The notes under the pieces are model-generated. The model did no database searches. It was not told where the DNA came from and saw only the letters and a program-made list of their open reading frames with translations. A stretch of 64,000 bases of DNA from Aliikangiella coralliicola. Its GTDB lineage: Bacteria; Pseudomonadota; Gammaproteobacteria; Enterobacterales; Kangiellaceae. A program made the position numbers and the translations under genes. The stretch covers positions 537,366-601,365 of the forward strand of contig NZ_ML660163.1 of NCBI RefSeq assembly GCF_007004725.1, written 5' to 3'. Every line of letters starts with the position of its first letter. Position 1 is the stretch's first letter. Positions 1 through 10,100 of this stretch are shown here, in pieces.

Positions 1-143
1 CTTACCAGAAGTTTTGTTCAAAAAAAGACAGAATTGTCAATCATCACCCAATTTTCACTTTAATTAATCAATATTTATCTCAAATTATCCCTTATCCTTG
101 CTATATTTTGCTGATATTGGTTCAGCTGTAAGCCTGCACACCT

Positions 144-605
144 TTAATTTCGGTGCTTGGGCTTTTTCCTGATATACAGCACCTTATCAACCCTTGCGAT
201 AATGTTCTGCTCTTTATCTTTGATCAAAACCTCAAATGTTGGTAAATACTTCTCACCGTTATGAGTTTCCTCCTTTATCAGCGCCAACATATCGTCTTCG
301 ATTAGTATTTCCGCCGTTACCTCCGATGTGGCCGGTTGCAGATAATCAATCGTCGCACTTTTATCCCAAACAAAATATTCAGGCCCCAGAATTTGCATTA
401 ACATCAGCATTATTTGCGGATCGACCATTGAGTACAAACTGCCGCCAAAGTGGCTTCCAACCGCATTGCGGTTGTACCATCTTAACTTCATTCTGACTCC
501 CATCTGTTTCCAATCATCGCTAATGTGGGTGATCTTTACTCCCGCTCCAAGGTAAGGGGGGTAAATGTTAAGTAGGCGCTTAAGCCCTTTCGGCGTAAAT
601 TTCAT
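144..605 (-). CDS. DUF4442-type hotdog-fold (thioesterase-like) protein
   Basis: A 153-residue protein with the hotdog layout. A central Asn/Gly-rich turn (N46, N48, G50) is followed by GSHFGGSLYSMVD at residues 50-62, the helix that in PaaI/DUF4442 proteins carries the active-site region. The rest alternates short beta strands. Members of this family are small cytoplasmic acyl-CoA thioesterase-like proteins, and the substrate cannot be told from sequence. There is no signal peptide. The start is an ATG preceded by a purine-rich GAGGATGAG. It is transcribed away from rapA and shares the 606-849 spacer with it. Confidence 0.8.
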   Translation of the reverse strand: MKFTPKGLKRLLNIYPPYLGAGVKITHISDDWKQMGVRMKLRWYNRNAVGSHFGGSLYSMVDPQIMLMLMQILGPEYFVWDKSATIDYLQPATSEVTAEILIEDDMLALIKEETHNGEKYLPTFEVLIKDKEQNIIARVDKVLYIRKKPKHRN

Positions 606-750
606 CTCTCATCCTCGCTATCAGGCATTGATTGCGCTAGTACGATCCTCTTTCTCACTCGCTAATAAAACGAACAGGAAAAAACGATACAAGTGGTCTT
701 ACCAGATAATAACATAAAATATCAAATCGCCAATAAACCGCAAAAAGCAC

Positions 751-779
751 TTATTTACCCAGAATAGTGGTGCTATAAT
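751..779 (+). promoter_or_regulatory. Probable rapA promoter (extended -10)
   Basis: TATAAT at 774-779 is preceded by TG with one spacer base, giving an extended -10 (TGCTATAAT). A weak -35 candidate, TTATTT, sits at 751-756 with a 17-bp gap. The start codon of rapA lies 70 bp downstream. Assigned by eye from consensus only. Confidence 0.45.
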
Positions 780-849
780 CCGCGCCTTTAGAAAACCCAC
801 CTATACTTATTAATTAAGTAGCTAAGTTCGGATTACACCCACATACACT

Positions 850-3717
850 ATGACTGATTTTACCATTGGCCAGCGTTGGCTCAGTGAAAACGAAACGGAA
901 TTAGGATTAGGACTTGTCCAAAATGTTGATCATCGTCTGGTCACTGTTTATTTCCCAGCTTGTGACGATCAAAGAACCTACGCAAAAAATAATGCTCCGT
1001 TGTCTCGAGTAGCCTTTGAAGTCGGCGAACAAATTGAAACCATGCATGGCGAAATGTTGAAAGTGGAAAGAATTGAACCACTCAACGGTATTCTCGTTTA
1101 TATGGGTAAACAAACCGGCGGTGGCGATGAATTGATTCCTGTTCCTGAAACTCAGCTCAGTCATCATCTAGAATTGAATAAAGCTTCTGATCGTTTGTTT
1201 TCCGGTCAAATAGATTCGCTGCGCTGGTTTGAGCTTCGATACGCCGCCATGAAAGCGAAAGAGCAACAACAGCTGTGTAAAGTGAATGGGTTACAAGGGC
1301 CACGAGTGGACCTCATCGGCCATCAACTTTATATTGCTTCCGAAGTTGGAAACCGTTTCGCCCCGCGCGTTTTGCTCGCAGATGAAGTCGGTTTAGGAAA
1401 AACGATTGAAGCCGGTATGATTATTCATCAACAATTGCTTAATCATCGAGCCCAGCGAGTCTTAATTGTTGTTCCTCAAGCGCTAGTGAATCAGTGGTTC
1501 GTTGAAATGATTCGTCGATTCAACTTACATTTTAGTATTTTCGATCAAGCGCGAATTGATTCGTTAATTAGTTTAGATGATCTGGAATTAGGCGAGAACG
1601 TTGATATTGATCTGAACAATATTGAAGTTGAAAATCCCTACTTATCAGAGCAACTGGTTTTATGTAGTAGTGAGTTTTTGGCCGAGTGTGACTTAAATCT
1701 AATTAAAGATGGCGAATGGGAATTACTCGTTGTTGACGAAGCACATCATCTTGAATGGTCACCGGAACAACCCAGTAAGGAATACCTGCGCATAGAAACC
1801 ATTGCTCGCGACACCGCCGGATTATTACTACTTTCTGCCACTCCTGAACAATTGGGTCAGGAAAGTCATTTCGCTCGATTGAGGCTCTTAGATCCAGACC
1901 GCTTCCACAGCCTGGAAGCATTTGTTGAAGAACAGCAAGCTTATCAACCAATTGCAGAATTGGTCTCGCAAATTGTCGAGCAAGAGACCTGGACTTCTTC
2001 ACTAAAACAACAAATTAGTCAATACCTGGACGATGTAGAAATTTGCGAAGACAACCGAGACCGCATTTTGAGTGAGTTGCTGGATCGCAATGGCACTGGC
2101 CGTGTACTTTATCGGAATACCCGTAAAAACATCAAAGGCTTCCCGAAGCGAAAGGTTATTGCTCATCCAGTCGATAACTGTGAAAAATATTTTGATGATG
2201 TAGGCAATGATCTCAACGAAACAATTGCGTATCTACTGCACCCTGAAACCCAATATGCCGATGAATCCTGGACTCAGTTTGACCCGCGTATTGGTTGGTT
2301 AAAAAATTTCCTGAAAGAAAATCGCAGCGAAAAAATCCTGATTATTTGTGCACACAAAGATACTGCGATAGCGTTAGATTTACATTGTCGATTCAAGCAA
2401 GGCATTAACTGTTGCACATTCCACGAGGATATGGACATTATTAGCCGTGACCGAGCAGCCGCGCATTTTGCCGATCAGGAAGACGGCGCTCAAGCGATGT
2501 TTTGTTCGGAAATTGGAAGTGAAGGCCGAAACTTTCAGTTTAGTCATAAGCTAGTGTTGATGGACCTGCCCCTAAACCCCGACTTGCTAGAGCAACGAAT
2601 TGGGCGACTGGATAGAATTGGGCAAAATCAGGATATTGAAATACATGTCCCGTTTATGCAACAAAGCGCGCAAGAAGTCATTTTCAACTGGTATCACCTG
2701 GGAATGAATGCCTTCGAAAAAACCAATTCAGCCGGGTCTGCAATTTTTAAGCGAACCAAAGCCCAATTATTCGATGCTTTAGTGAATCACAGTGATCAAT
2801 CCCAACAAGAAGCTTTGATCAAAGAAACCCAGGAAATTACTGCAGAAATTAATCAAGCAATGGAGTCCGGTCGCGATAAACTTTTAGAGCTGGCTTCTTT
2901 TAACCAAAAAGCTGCAGACCAATTAGTCGAATATGTAGCAGAAAGAGACAGTCTCGCACCACGTGCCTTTATGGAATCTTGCTGGGATCGATTCGGCGTT
3001 CAAGTTGAAGATCATTCAGAAAAAACCTATGTCATCAGGCCTGGCGATCACATGTTTATCGGATCATTCCCAGCCTTGCCCGAAGACGGCATTACCGCTA
3101 CTTATGACCGTAAAACAGCCTTATCAAGAGACGATATTCAATTTATCAGTTGGGAACATCCAATGGTGAGTGGCGCTGTCGATATGGTTTTATCTGAAGA
3201 TAAAGGGAACGCCAGCGTTTGTATCCTGAAAAACAAAGCCATTAAAGCAGGCACAATTTTGATGGAAGTTTTATATCACATTGACTGTGTTGCTCCCAAA
3301 TACCTTCAGGCACAACGCTTTCTGCCTTACACAGCAATCAGGGTACTCACTGATGTTAATGGCAATGACCTGGCTGAAAAAGTAAACCATACCAATTTGA
3401 GTAAACAGTGCCAGAAGATCCCTAAAAACACTTCTCGTCAGGTACTCAAAAGCGAAGAAAAAATTCTACGCAAAATGCTGGCCTCTGCCGATAAAAAAGC
3501 CGATGTGAAGGCGGCAAAAGTTTTAGATTCTGTGCTGACTAATATGCAGGTTTCACAGTCTGATGAGTTGAATCGTTTAATTTCATTGCAGAAGAAAAAT
3601 CCAAACATTCGAAACGATGAAATCGAGTTCATAAAAACCCAAACACAGTTGCTTGAAAAGTATTTGAAAGATACTCAACTGCAACTGGAGGCGGTTCGGG
3701 TGATAGTCGCCGTTTAG
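850..3717 (+). CDS. rapA: RNA polymerase-associated ATPase RapA (HepA)
   Basis: A 955-residue SWI2/SNF2 ATPase close to the 968 residues of E. coli RapA. RapA binds RNA polymerase and uses ATP to help recycle it after transcription. The sequence shows an N-terminal Tudor-like region (about 1-110). It then has Walker A GLGKT at 181-185, the DEAH box at 296-299, an SAT motif shortly after, and the C-terminal helicase lobe ending in EQRIGRLDRIGQ-type motif VI. A long acidic and coiled C-terminal tail matches the RapA-specific domains. No clear Shine-Dalgarno precedes the ATG. It stands alone as a transcription unit. Confidence 0.95.
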   Translation: MTDFTIGQRWLSENETELGLGLVQNVDHRLVTVYFPACDDQRTYAKNNAPLSRVAFEVGEQIETMHGEMLKVERIEPLNGILVYMGKQTGGGDELIPVPETQLSHHLELNKASDRLFSGQIDSLRWFELRYAAMKAKEQQQLCKVNGLQGPRVDLIGHQLYIASEVGNRFAPRVLLADEVGLGKTIEAGMIIHQQLLNHRAQRVLIVVPQALVNQWFVEMIRRFNLHFSIFDQARIDSLISLDDLELGENVDIDLNNIEVENPYLSEQLVLCSSEFLAECDLNLIKDGEWELLVVDEAHHLEWSPEQPSKEYLRIETIARDTAGLLLLSATPEQLGQESHFARLRLLDPDRFHSLEAFVEEQQAYQPIAELVSQIVEQETWTSSLKQQISQYLDDVEICEDNRDRILSELLDRNGTGRVLYRNTRKNIKGFPKRKVIAHPVDNCEKYFDDVGNDLNETIAYLLHPETQYADESWTQFDPRIGWLKNFLKENRSEKILIICAHKDTAIALDLHCRFKQGINCCTFHEDMDIISRDRAAAHFADQEDGAQAMFCSEIGSEGRNFQFSHKLVLMDLPLNPDLLEQRIGRLDRIGQNQDIEIHVPFMQQSAQEVIFNWYHLGMNAFEKTNSAGSAIFKRTKAQLFDALVNHSDQSQQEALIKETQEITAEINQAMESGRDKLLELASFNQKAADQLVEYVAERDSLAPRAFMESCWDRFGVQVEDHSEKTYVIRPGDHMFIGSFPALPEDGITATYDRKTALSRDDIQFISWEHPMVSGAVDMVLSEDKGNASVCILKNKAIKAGTILMEVLYHIDCVAPKYLQAQRFLPYTAIRVLTDVNGNDLAEKVNHTNLSKQCQKIPKNTSRQVLKSEEKILRKMLASADKKADVKAAKVLDSVLTNMQVSQSDELNRLISLQKKNPNIRNDEIEFIKTQTQLLEKYLKDTQLQLEAVRVIVAV

Positions 3718-3772
3718 TTTAAAACTTGTTTCAGTAAAAAAGTACCTGTAAAAAGCACCTGTTAGTCAGAAA

Positions 3773-3790
3773 CCTTAATTATAATTAAGG
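3773..3790. promoter_or_regulatory. 18-bp perfect palindrome
   Basis: CCTTAATTA followed directly by TAATTAAGG, between rapA (ends 3717) and the GGCT-like gene (starts 3848). There is no T-run after it, so it is a poor intrinsic terminator. It could be an operator for the downstream gene. Function unknown. Confidence 0.3.
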
Positions 3791-3847
3791 AATACTTTAC
3801 GATTGACAGAATAACTCCGAGTAATCTGCAAGGAAATTTGGTAGCAC

Positions 3848-4261
3848 ATGACTGAACGACGAATCGACGGATTTTTTTACGGGCTGTTTATGGACAGCAA
3901 CATTCTCAAAAAAAATCATATCGCGGCAGTGGCTCCTCGCCGAGCATATGTTGATGACTATGGGTTACGCATTGGTCAACGGGCGACACTGGTTCCTACT
4001 CCTGGGGAGCGAGCTTACGGTATGCTCTTTGCGCTGACCCACGACGAGCTTGATAAACTCTATAATGCGCCAGGCTTAGAGCAATATCGGCCAGAAGCCA
4101 TACTCGCCCAATCATTGGAAGGCGAAAACTTCCCTGCATTATGTTACAACCTACGCGAAGCTCCGGGCGCAAACGAAGCCAATGCAGAATATGCAGCGAG
4201 CCTCAGGACAGTTCTCAGTAGATTAAATTTTCCATCGGAATACATTACCTCTATTTCTTAG
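3848..4261 (+). CDS. Gamma-glutamylcyclotransferase-like protein (AIG2/YtfP fold)
   Basis: A 137-residue protein with the family pattern. An N-terminal FFYGLFMDSNIL (9-20) stands where active members have YGSNL, and an ERAYGMLFALTHDELDKLY strand-helix unit (54-72) is followed by YRPE. The family forms 5-oxoproline from gamma-glutamyl compounds or acts on related amides. In active members the LDxxE motif supplies the catalytic Glu, but here the position after L68-D69 is Y72. Activity is therefore doubtful, or another acid is used. The gene is cytoplasmic and convergent with the next cupin gene, 14 bp away. Confidence 0.7.
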   Translation: MTERRIDGFFYGLFMDSNILKKNHIAAVAPRRAYVDDYGLRIGQRATLVPTPGERAYGMLFALTHDELDKLYNAPGLEQYRPEAILAQSLEGENFPALCYNLREAPGANEANAEYAASLRTVLSRLNFPSEYITSIS

Positions 4262-4275
4262 TATTCGAACAGAAC

Positions 4276-4641
4276 TCAAATCCAGTCTTGCTTCTCCACC
4301 GCAACTGTCAATTCACTTTCGGTCGTGCCAGTGTGCGCAGTTTCTTTAGGTTCAAAAAGCAGAACATGCGCTTCTTCTTTAGCTTCCGGTAAATGCTCTA
4401 CACCTTTGGGAACAATAAAACATTCACCCTCATTGAGTGTAATACTCCTGTCTCTTAAATGAATAATGATACTTCCTTTAACAACCTGAAAATACTCATC
4501 TTCATTGGCATGAGAATGCCACACCATCTCTCCCTTAAGTTTAGCTAATTTGACATATTGCCCGTTAAGCTCGCCGATAATTCTTGGAGACCAATAGTTA
4601 TCAAACAGTTGAAACTTATCCTTTAAGTTTATCTTCTCCAC
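4276..4641 (-). CDS. Small cupin-domain protein
   Basis: A single-domain cupin of about 121 residues. Motif 1 has the metal ligands H42, H44 and E49 (WHSHANEDEYF), and motif 2 has H83 in PKGVEH. These residues typically hold Fe, Mn, Ni or Zn. The substrate is unknown. I place the start at the GTG at 4641, because GGAGG ends five bases before it. The in-frame GTG at 4647 overlaps that Shine-Dalgarno sequence. The gene faces another cupin gene across a 190-bp divergent spacer. Confidence 0.75.
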   Translation of the reverse strand: MEKINLKDKFQLFDNYWSPRIIGELNGQYVKLAKLKGEMVWHSHANEDEYFQVVKGSIIIHLRDRSITLNEGECFIVPKGVEHLPEAKEEAHVLLFEPKETAHTGTTESELTVAVEKQDWI

Positions 4642-4830
4642 ATTCACCTCCGAAAGTTAAATATTGAACGCGAATAAACCAGTTACTCGATACCTTTAAA
4701 TTATAAACACGATATCGCAGGCAAACTACCCCCAAAGAAAGAACCATACGAATGAGTTATTTGTCAGGTTCGTTCTTAGTGATAATACTGTCAGGTACCC
4801 AATTTACTTCGAAAGAGCCACACAAAATCG

Positions 4831-5154
4831 ATGAAACGACTTACAGTTAATAATGCTTTGACCGCTTTAGATAAACAAGAAAAGCCATTTTTAGAGCTAT
4901 TTAAACACGGCTCTCTCATGGTGGAGATTTACAAGCCAGAAAAAATTGACCGACAACAGCCACATAGCCGAGACGAAATCTATGTTATTGCCAGTGGGAG
5001 TGGTTACTTTATTAATGGTGATTCAAGAGAAAAGTTCGAAACCGGTGAAGTGCTATTTGTACCCGCGGGTATAGAGCATCGATTTGAAGACTTCACCGAT
5101 GATTTTTCTACCTGGGTATTCTTCTATGGACCTGAGGGTGGGGAAAGTAATTAA
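4831..5154 (+). CDS. Small cupin-domain protein
   Basis: A 107-residue single cupin fold. Motif 1 reads HSRDEIYVIASGSG (H45, E49) and motif 2 reads VPAGIEHRF (H83). The first cluster lacks the second His, so metal binding would be with a reduced set. It is cytoplasmic and probably an isomerase- or sensor-like small cupin; the substrate is unknown. It is divergent from the cupin gene at 4276-4641 and overlaps the end of the convergent nucleotidyltransferase gene by four bases. Confidence 0.75.
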   Translation: MKRLTVNNALTALDKQEKPFLELFKHGSLMVEIYKPEKIDRQQPHSRDEIYVIASGSGYFINGDSREKFETGEVLFVPAGIEHRFEDFTDDFSTWVFFYGPEGGESN

Positions 5155-5699
5155 TCCTCAATAACCAAATCAGGCCATGTTTTTAGCCAGGTTTTTCGAG
5201 AGATTCTATTTCGAAAAACCTGGATATTTCGTTTTGGATTAAAAGTAATCTTACCGTTAAATTGTTCTGACAAGCTAAAACAATGGGCCAGAATCAGTTC
5301 ATCATTATGATTTAACCGAACTCCGATACATGTCTGCTTTTCCGGCCAGTAACTCATTGCGTCAAGCGAGTTTTTATAGGGTCTGTCACCATTTTTGATA
5401 TGCATTCTAGCTTGATTTTTAACCGACCAGGGGAGCGATGGTTCTATTTCTGATAGTTGTTCTTCGAGTTTTTTATCGCGTTGTTCCGAAATGTCTCGAG
5501 GACAAAAATAAATGACATCAATATCGTTCAATGAACTTTTAACACTAAATAAATAATCCCAGATAAGATTTCGAACAAAACCGGCCGCAATATAACAGTC
5601 AGGAAGGTTGAGCGTTCTCAGAGAAGTCAAAGCATCCATTCTCTGAGAATCTGACTTAATTAGACTTAAGATTTTTTCTTTGTAAAATTCAGAAGTCAC
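5151..5699 (-). CDS. Nucleotidyltransferase-fold protein (NTP_transf_6 / DUF925 type)
   Basis: A 182-residue protein. AAGFVRNLIWD (38-48) matches the G-x-R-N-x-x-W-D helix of this family, and the acidic pair D59/D61 in NDIDVIYF is the metal-binding DxD of the polymerase-beta fold. Bacterial members are conserved, widespread and mostly uncharacterised, and are often annotated as nucleotidyltransferase family protein. The start is GTG with GGAG five bases upstream. The 3' end overlaps the convergent cupin gene by 4 bp. Confidence 0.8.
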   Translation of the reverse strand: MTSEFYKEKILSLIKSDSQRMDALTSLRTLNLPDCYIAAGFVRNLIWDYLFSVKSSLNDIDVIYFCPRDISEQRDKKLEEQLSEIEPSLPWSVKNQARMHIKNGDRPYKNSLDAMSYWPEKQTCIGVRLNHNDELILAHCFSLSEQFNGKITFNPKRNIQVFRNRISRKTWLKTWPDLVIED

Positions 5700-5785
5700 T
5701 TAGCTCCAACCCTCTTTTGAGTTATAGCCGAAATTGAAACTTGCTGAATTACTCATAGATGAATGATCAGTTACAACATACAGGA

Positions 5786-6082
5786 TCATGCTTGTTCAGT
5801 TTCATAATGCTCAACCCAGCATTGCTGTACGTATTTCTCCATACCGCTTGGTATCAAAGCTTTTTGCCATGACTCGCCAACAAATGCTTTTAACATGTCA
5901 ATATCCTGCCAGCGGCTAATCATAATGTACTCATCAATGCCTTCACTTAAAGTCTTTCCAGTTTCAACTGACAGTAGTCCTCTTTGAGACTTTACTAACG
6001 GTACAGATATATTTTTATAGTCATGTTCAAACTCATTGACATACTCCTTGTGCACTTGAATTCGAAATACTCTTGTTATCAT
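5786..6082 (-). CDS. Antibiotic biosynthesis monooxygenase (ABM) domain protein
   Basis: A 98-residue single-domain protein with the dimeric ferredoxin-like ABM pattern. It has an N-terminal strand VFRIQVHKEYVNEFEHDY, a central GLLSVETGK, ISRWQDIDMLKAFVGESWQKA, and a C-terminal WVEHYE strand. Relatives include quinol monooxygenases and haem-degrading or stress proteins; the sequence gives no substrate. The ATG has AGAGGT upstream. It stands alone, with a 366-bp gene-free stretch on its promoter side. Confidence 0.75.
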   Translation of the reverse strand: MITRVFRIQVHKEYVNEFEHDYKNISVPLVKSQRGLLSVETGKTLSEGIDEYIMISRWQDIDMLKAFVGESWQKALIPSGMEKYVQQCWVEHYETEQA

Positions 6083-6448
6083 AAAAACTACCTCTTTATT
6101 CCAACGACCAGATATTGGGTAAATGACTTTTTGAAAAGCATATTATTGTTTACCTGGTTTGTTTTATGCCTCTAACATGAAGCAAGGCTTTAAGCACACA
6201 GTCAATCTTGAAAAAGTACCGAGTAAAATATTCTATATCACTAGTAAAAACTATTTCGCAATAAACCAGTAAAGCAATGTTGTAATTTATTTTATATTGA
6301 GGAGGCTTTGACATAGGTTTGACTCTATGGCACAGCAATAAACCTGAATTTTTTAGTGTTTTATATATTTATCTACAACGTGGATTACCTTTATTAGTTT
6401 AGACATCATTCTTCGACAGTAGCATTTTATCTGAAATTGCAACGGATT
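6083..6448. other. AT-rich spacer with no supported gene
   Basis: This 366-bp stretch separates the ABM gene and the end of the toxin/immunity module. A 62-codon minus-strand frame (6150-6338) opens with TTG, lacks a ribosome site and has no protein-like pattern. I see no hairpin terminator either. The ABM gene's promoter should lie in its left half. Confidence 0.5.
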
Positions 6449-7135
6449 TTATTTTCTCCAACTTCGCATTTCAATAAATAAATCATTTTTAGTCGCACTC
6501 CTAAATTCCTTTAACTCTGAATCTGTCGGTAATGGCAAAACTTCCTCTTCCCCTGTTTTATAAGCATTCTTTATATAATTATTTGCCAGCGCGTTAAATT
6601 CTTTAATAAAATCAGCGTACAGCTCCTGCTTTTGTATACCAACCATGAATAAATTTGTCTCTTCAGAGTTATATTTCGCCATAAATAGCTCACAAGGAAC
6701 ATGGCTAATATTCGCCACTTCTCCTCGAACTATTAATGACTTTGAATTAGTAATATTTTGAAAACGCTTAATCCAGTCACGTACAGTGCTAACGGAAATA
6801 TCTTTAATGACAACCTGTTTCAAATTGGATCCATTAATAATAATAATACCGCTTTCATCAGAACTACCTAAAGCGATAAAACTATATCTCGCTTGAGATT
6901 CTGCCCCCGACTTTAAAACAATAAAATTTTCTATAGCCATATCAACTGAGCTAACTGCATCGGCTGTTTTTTGTAAAGAGGGATAATTAATATCCCATCC
7001 AGCAGCACAACGGTTAAGAATAGGAATATCACTGTGATCTTTTAGCTCTTGAATAGATGACTCATTCGAACAAGAAGACAGTATCATTCCAACAAATAAG
7101 CTAACAACAAAACTGAAGAAATATTTGTTCCACAT
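6449..7135 (-). CDS. Putative immunity lipoprotein for the zincin-tipped RHS protein
   Basis: A 228-residue lipoprotein. The N-terminus MWNKYFF is followed by a hydrophobic segment and the lipobox LSSC (C22), so the mature protein would be anchored in the periplasmic envelope. The rest resembles no family I know. The ATG at 7135 shares its A with the TGA stop of the 2429-residue RHS gene (TGATG), which indicates translational coupling. An upstream in-frame start at 7159 would overlap the toxin and lose the clean signal peptide. Position, size and envelope location suggest an immunity protein against the upstream C-terminal toxin domain. This is inference. Confidence 0.6.
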   Translation of the reverse strand: MWNKYFFSFVVSLFVGMILSSCSNESSIQELKDHSDIPILNRCAAGWDINYPSLQKTADAVSSVDMAIENFIVLKSGAESQARYSFIALGSSDESGIIIINGSNLKQVVIKDISVSTVRDWIKRFQNITNSKSLIVRGEVANISHVPCELFMAKYNSEETNLFMVGIQKQELYADFIKEFNALANNYIKNAYKTGEEEVLPLPTDSELKEFRSATKNDLFIEMRSWRK

Positions 7136-10100
7136 CAGCAACCATCTCCGTCTACACAAACTTGTCCACGCTTGGTGTTATAATGGGTTCTAATATAATT
7201 TAATCCTGCTTGTGTTCGAATGAGATTGGTGAATCTAGTCGCATAAACTTCCTGCATATTAATCCCAATAACACGCCCTCCAATCTTTCTAGCGTCACTC
7301 CCTCCGAACCAACTTGCTGTCGAGTTATTCCACGCATGATACAGTTCATGTGCCAACGCAAAAGTTGAATTTTCATAAGCGGTGTATCCAGCAGAGGCTG
7401 TTGAGTAGAAAGGTACTGAATAATTTGGGTCAAAATGGATCGTAATATCATTTCCAAAAAATGGTGTTTCTACGGCAAATGTATTAGCTCTATATTTGAA
7501 CGTAAACTCTCCTTCACTAACTGCTAAACCAGTCAGTAATTCTCGTCCTGCTTCAGTGGTCGAAATTGAGGATAATTGCTGAGAAATCGAATCAGCATAC
7601 CCTTCAGGACCTTCGGTTGTATAAGAAAAAGTATTTTCTCCAACTTTAATCGAACCACTCGTTTTCTCTCCACCACTTGGGCCTGCTTTTTGATTTCCAT
7701 CGAAACCATTCTTCGTTGACCAATCAGCAGTCAAGGCTGTGGCAAAGGCAGCGCTGTAGGCACCATTTGCGAATTTTCCACCGGAAATTCTAGAAACCGT
7801 TCCACCTACAACTGCGGACGCAATCACTTTTCCCCAAGCAGATTTTACGCCTTTAACGGCTCCCCCAAGTGCACTACCAACTCCAGCAGACATAAACCCT
7901 CGGCCGAAGTTACCGCCTTGGGCTTTACTAATTACTCCACCAACAATTCCATTTGCCACAAACCCTCCAAAGTCAACGCCTCCAATCATACTTGTTAGAC
8001 CACCGATAATTGCGCCTCGCAATGACCCTGTCGTCAAATAATTTCCAATGAACGCGCCAAGAGGCCCTAGGTAAACAGTTAAAACAATAGAGACAATCTG
8101 TTTCCAATACTTCTTAATCGCCTTAAACAATTTCTTAAAGAAGAATCCACTTGGGTCCGTCATACTCAGTGGATTATTCAGCACATAACTATACCGATTA
8201 TAATTCTGGAAGTTCCCTGGGCTTTGCACGTGAGGATCGGCCTGCATAAACCGTCCGATATTCGCATCATAAATCCGTCCATTCATATGAATGATATTTA
8301 AGTCTCGAATATGCTCATGGCCAGTATATCCACGATTAGTCGGTTGACTATAAACCAAACTTGCAAAATCGCTTGCCTGATAAATTTTGGTCTGTTTCCC
8401 CCAGGGGTCATAAACAAATTGCTGTGCCACACTCGCGCTTTTATCGGTAATCGAAATGGGGCTGCCTAGATGATCTTTATGCAAATAATGCTCGTCATCC
8501 GTTCCATTACTACGCTCTGTAATGACAATATTACCTAAACTCACTTTATGTTCAGTAATGGCAGATTTCCCACCACCAATACGATGTATTTTTTCGTACG
8601 CACCAATATAAGTCGTATAATAGTCAGTGGTTTGACTATTCTCAGTTCTGCGATCATGTTTGAAATAACGCGAACGATCAGTCCCATATAAAAACTCAGA
8701 GTACTGGTTGCTTTGACTGATTCGATTAACCTTGTCAAAGGAAAAGTAGCTGAAGGTTCGACCGGCACCATCATTGACAATATTTCCATTGCCGTCATAA
8801 CTCATGCCGTAATATTGCGTACCACCAAAACCGCTGGTTTGATGAATACTGAGTAATCGATTTTTCTTGGTTCCGTCGTATTTGTAGTAACCGGTTCCAT
8901 ATCGATATGTCAGGTTCCCCCAATCATCATAATCATAATTTTGATCGGTCTGAAACTCGCTGGTTAAATCACTGTTGTCATAAACCGTTGCATCACGGAA
9001 ATCTAGGCGGTTTAAGTTGTCATACGTTAAATTTTCTTTCCAATGGGTAAACCCACGATCATAGAAGTGATGCTCTCTTAAATTGATATTATGATTATTG
9101 TCATAACCATAATTGAGATAATGCTTAACAGTGGAGCCGATGTTTAGTTGATGATTCATCACTTTACCGTCTTCACTTCTATAACCGATAGTTTCCTTAG
9201 CGCCATTAGCGTAAGTGACCTGTGTTACCTGTCCATAGACATTCATTGCATCAACATTTTGATACAGTCGTCCAGTTTGCGTATTTTTCAGTTGGTCCAG
9301 GTAACCGTTTTGGTAAACATTCGTAATCGATAAATTATTGGGGTAGGTAACGGAACTGACCCGACCATAACTATCAAAACTGGTTGAGGTCGTATAAGTA
9401 TCATTAACATGGCTGTTAACACTACTGATGATTGTGTCAGTTTTGTTTATCCGTCCATCATTGTCATAGATATAATTTTTCTGAAAGTTAGCGGTAGAGT
9501 CAGTGCCACATTCACTTAAGCTTTTATTGCTTCCATCAAACATTTTTTCGTTTAGCAAACGGCCGGTTGAATTACTATAATTCCAACAGCTCGTTCCTTC
9601 ATTTTCATAGCGTCGAATTAAACGACCTGCAACATCATAGTCCAGATAGCTTTGATCGCCTTTTGCTGTTGTTTGTACAACGAGTTCGCCAAACGCGTTA
9701 TGTGCATAATTCCAGGTGCCCTTATCTTGATCGACTGATTGAGTTTTGTTGCCGTAAGCATCAAAAATATTCGAAGCTCTGGTGGTTACACTACCTGAGC
9801 TATTCGTGGCAACAACCATCTTTAAATTGCCGTAAGCTTCATAGGTATAATCAAGCTTATTCCCCCTAACATCCTCGACTCTATCAAGCTCTCCCTGCTC
9901 ATTTTTCCAGGATTTAGTACGATAACCTTTCGCGTCAATTGTTTCAGTTCTTAAGCCGTAATACTCTGTTTTAACCAACTCACCTTTCGGCTGTTTAATT
10001 TGAATGACTCTGTCAAACAAGTCATAAGTTGATTGAGAATAAAAACTACCAATCGTGCCAATAAATGGTTCGTAAACTTTATCTTCTCTTCCTCGGCTAT

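Noticed and set aside
6150..6338. 62-codon minus-strand frame
   Set aside because: It starts with TTG, has no Shine-Dalgarno and no protein-like pattern.
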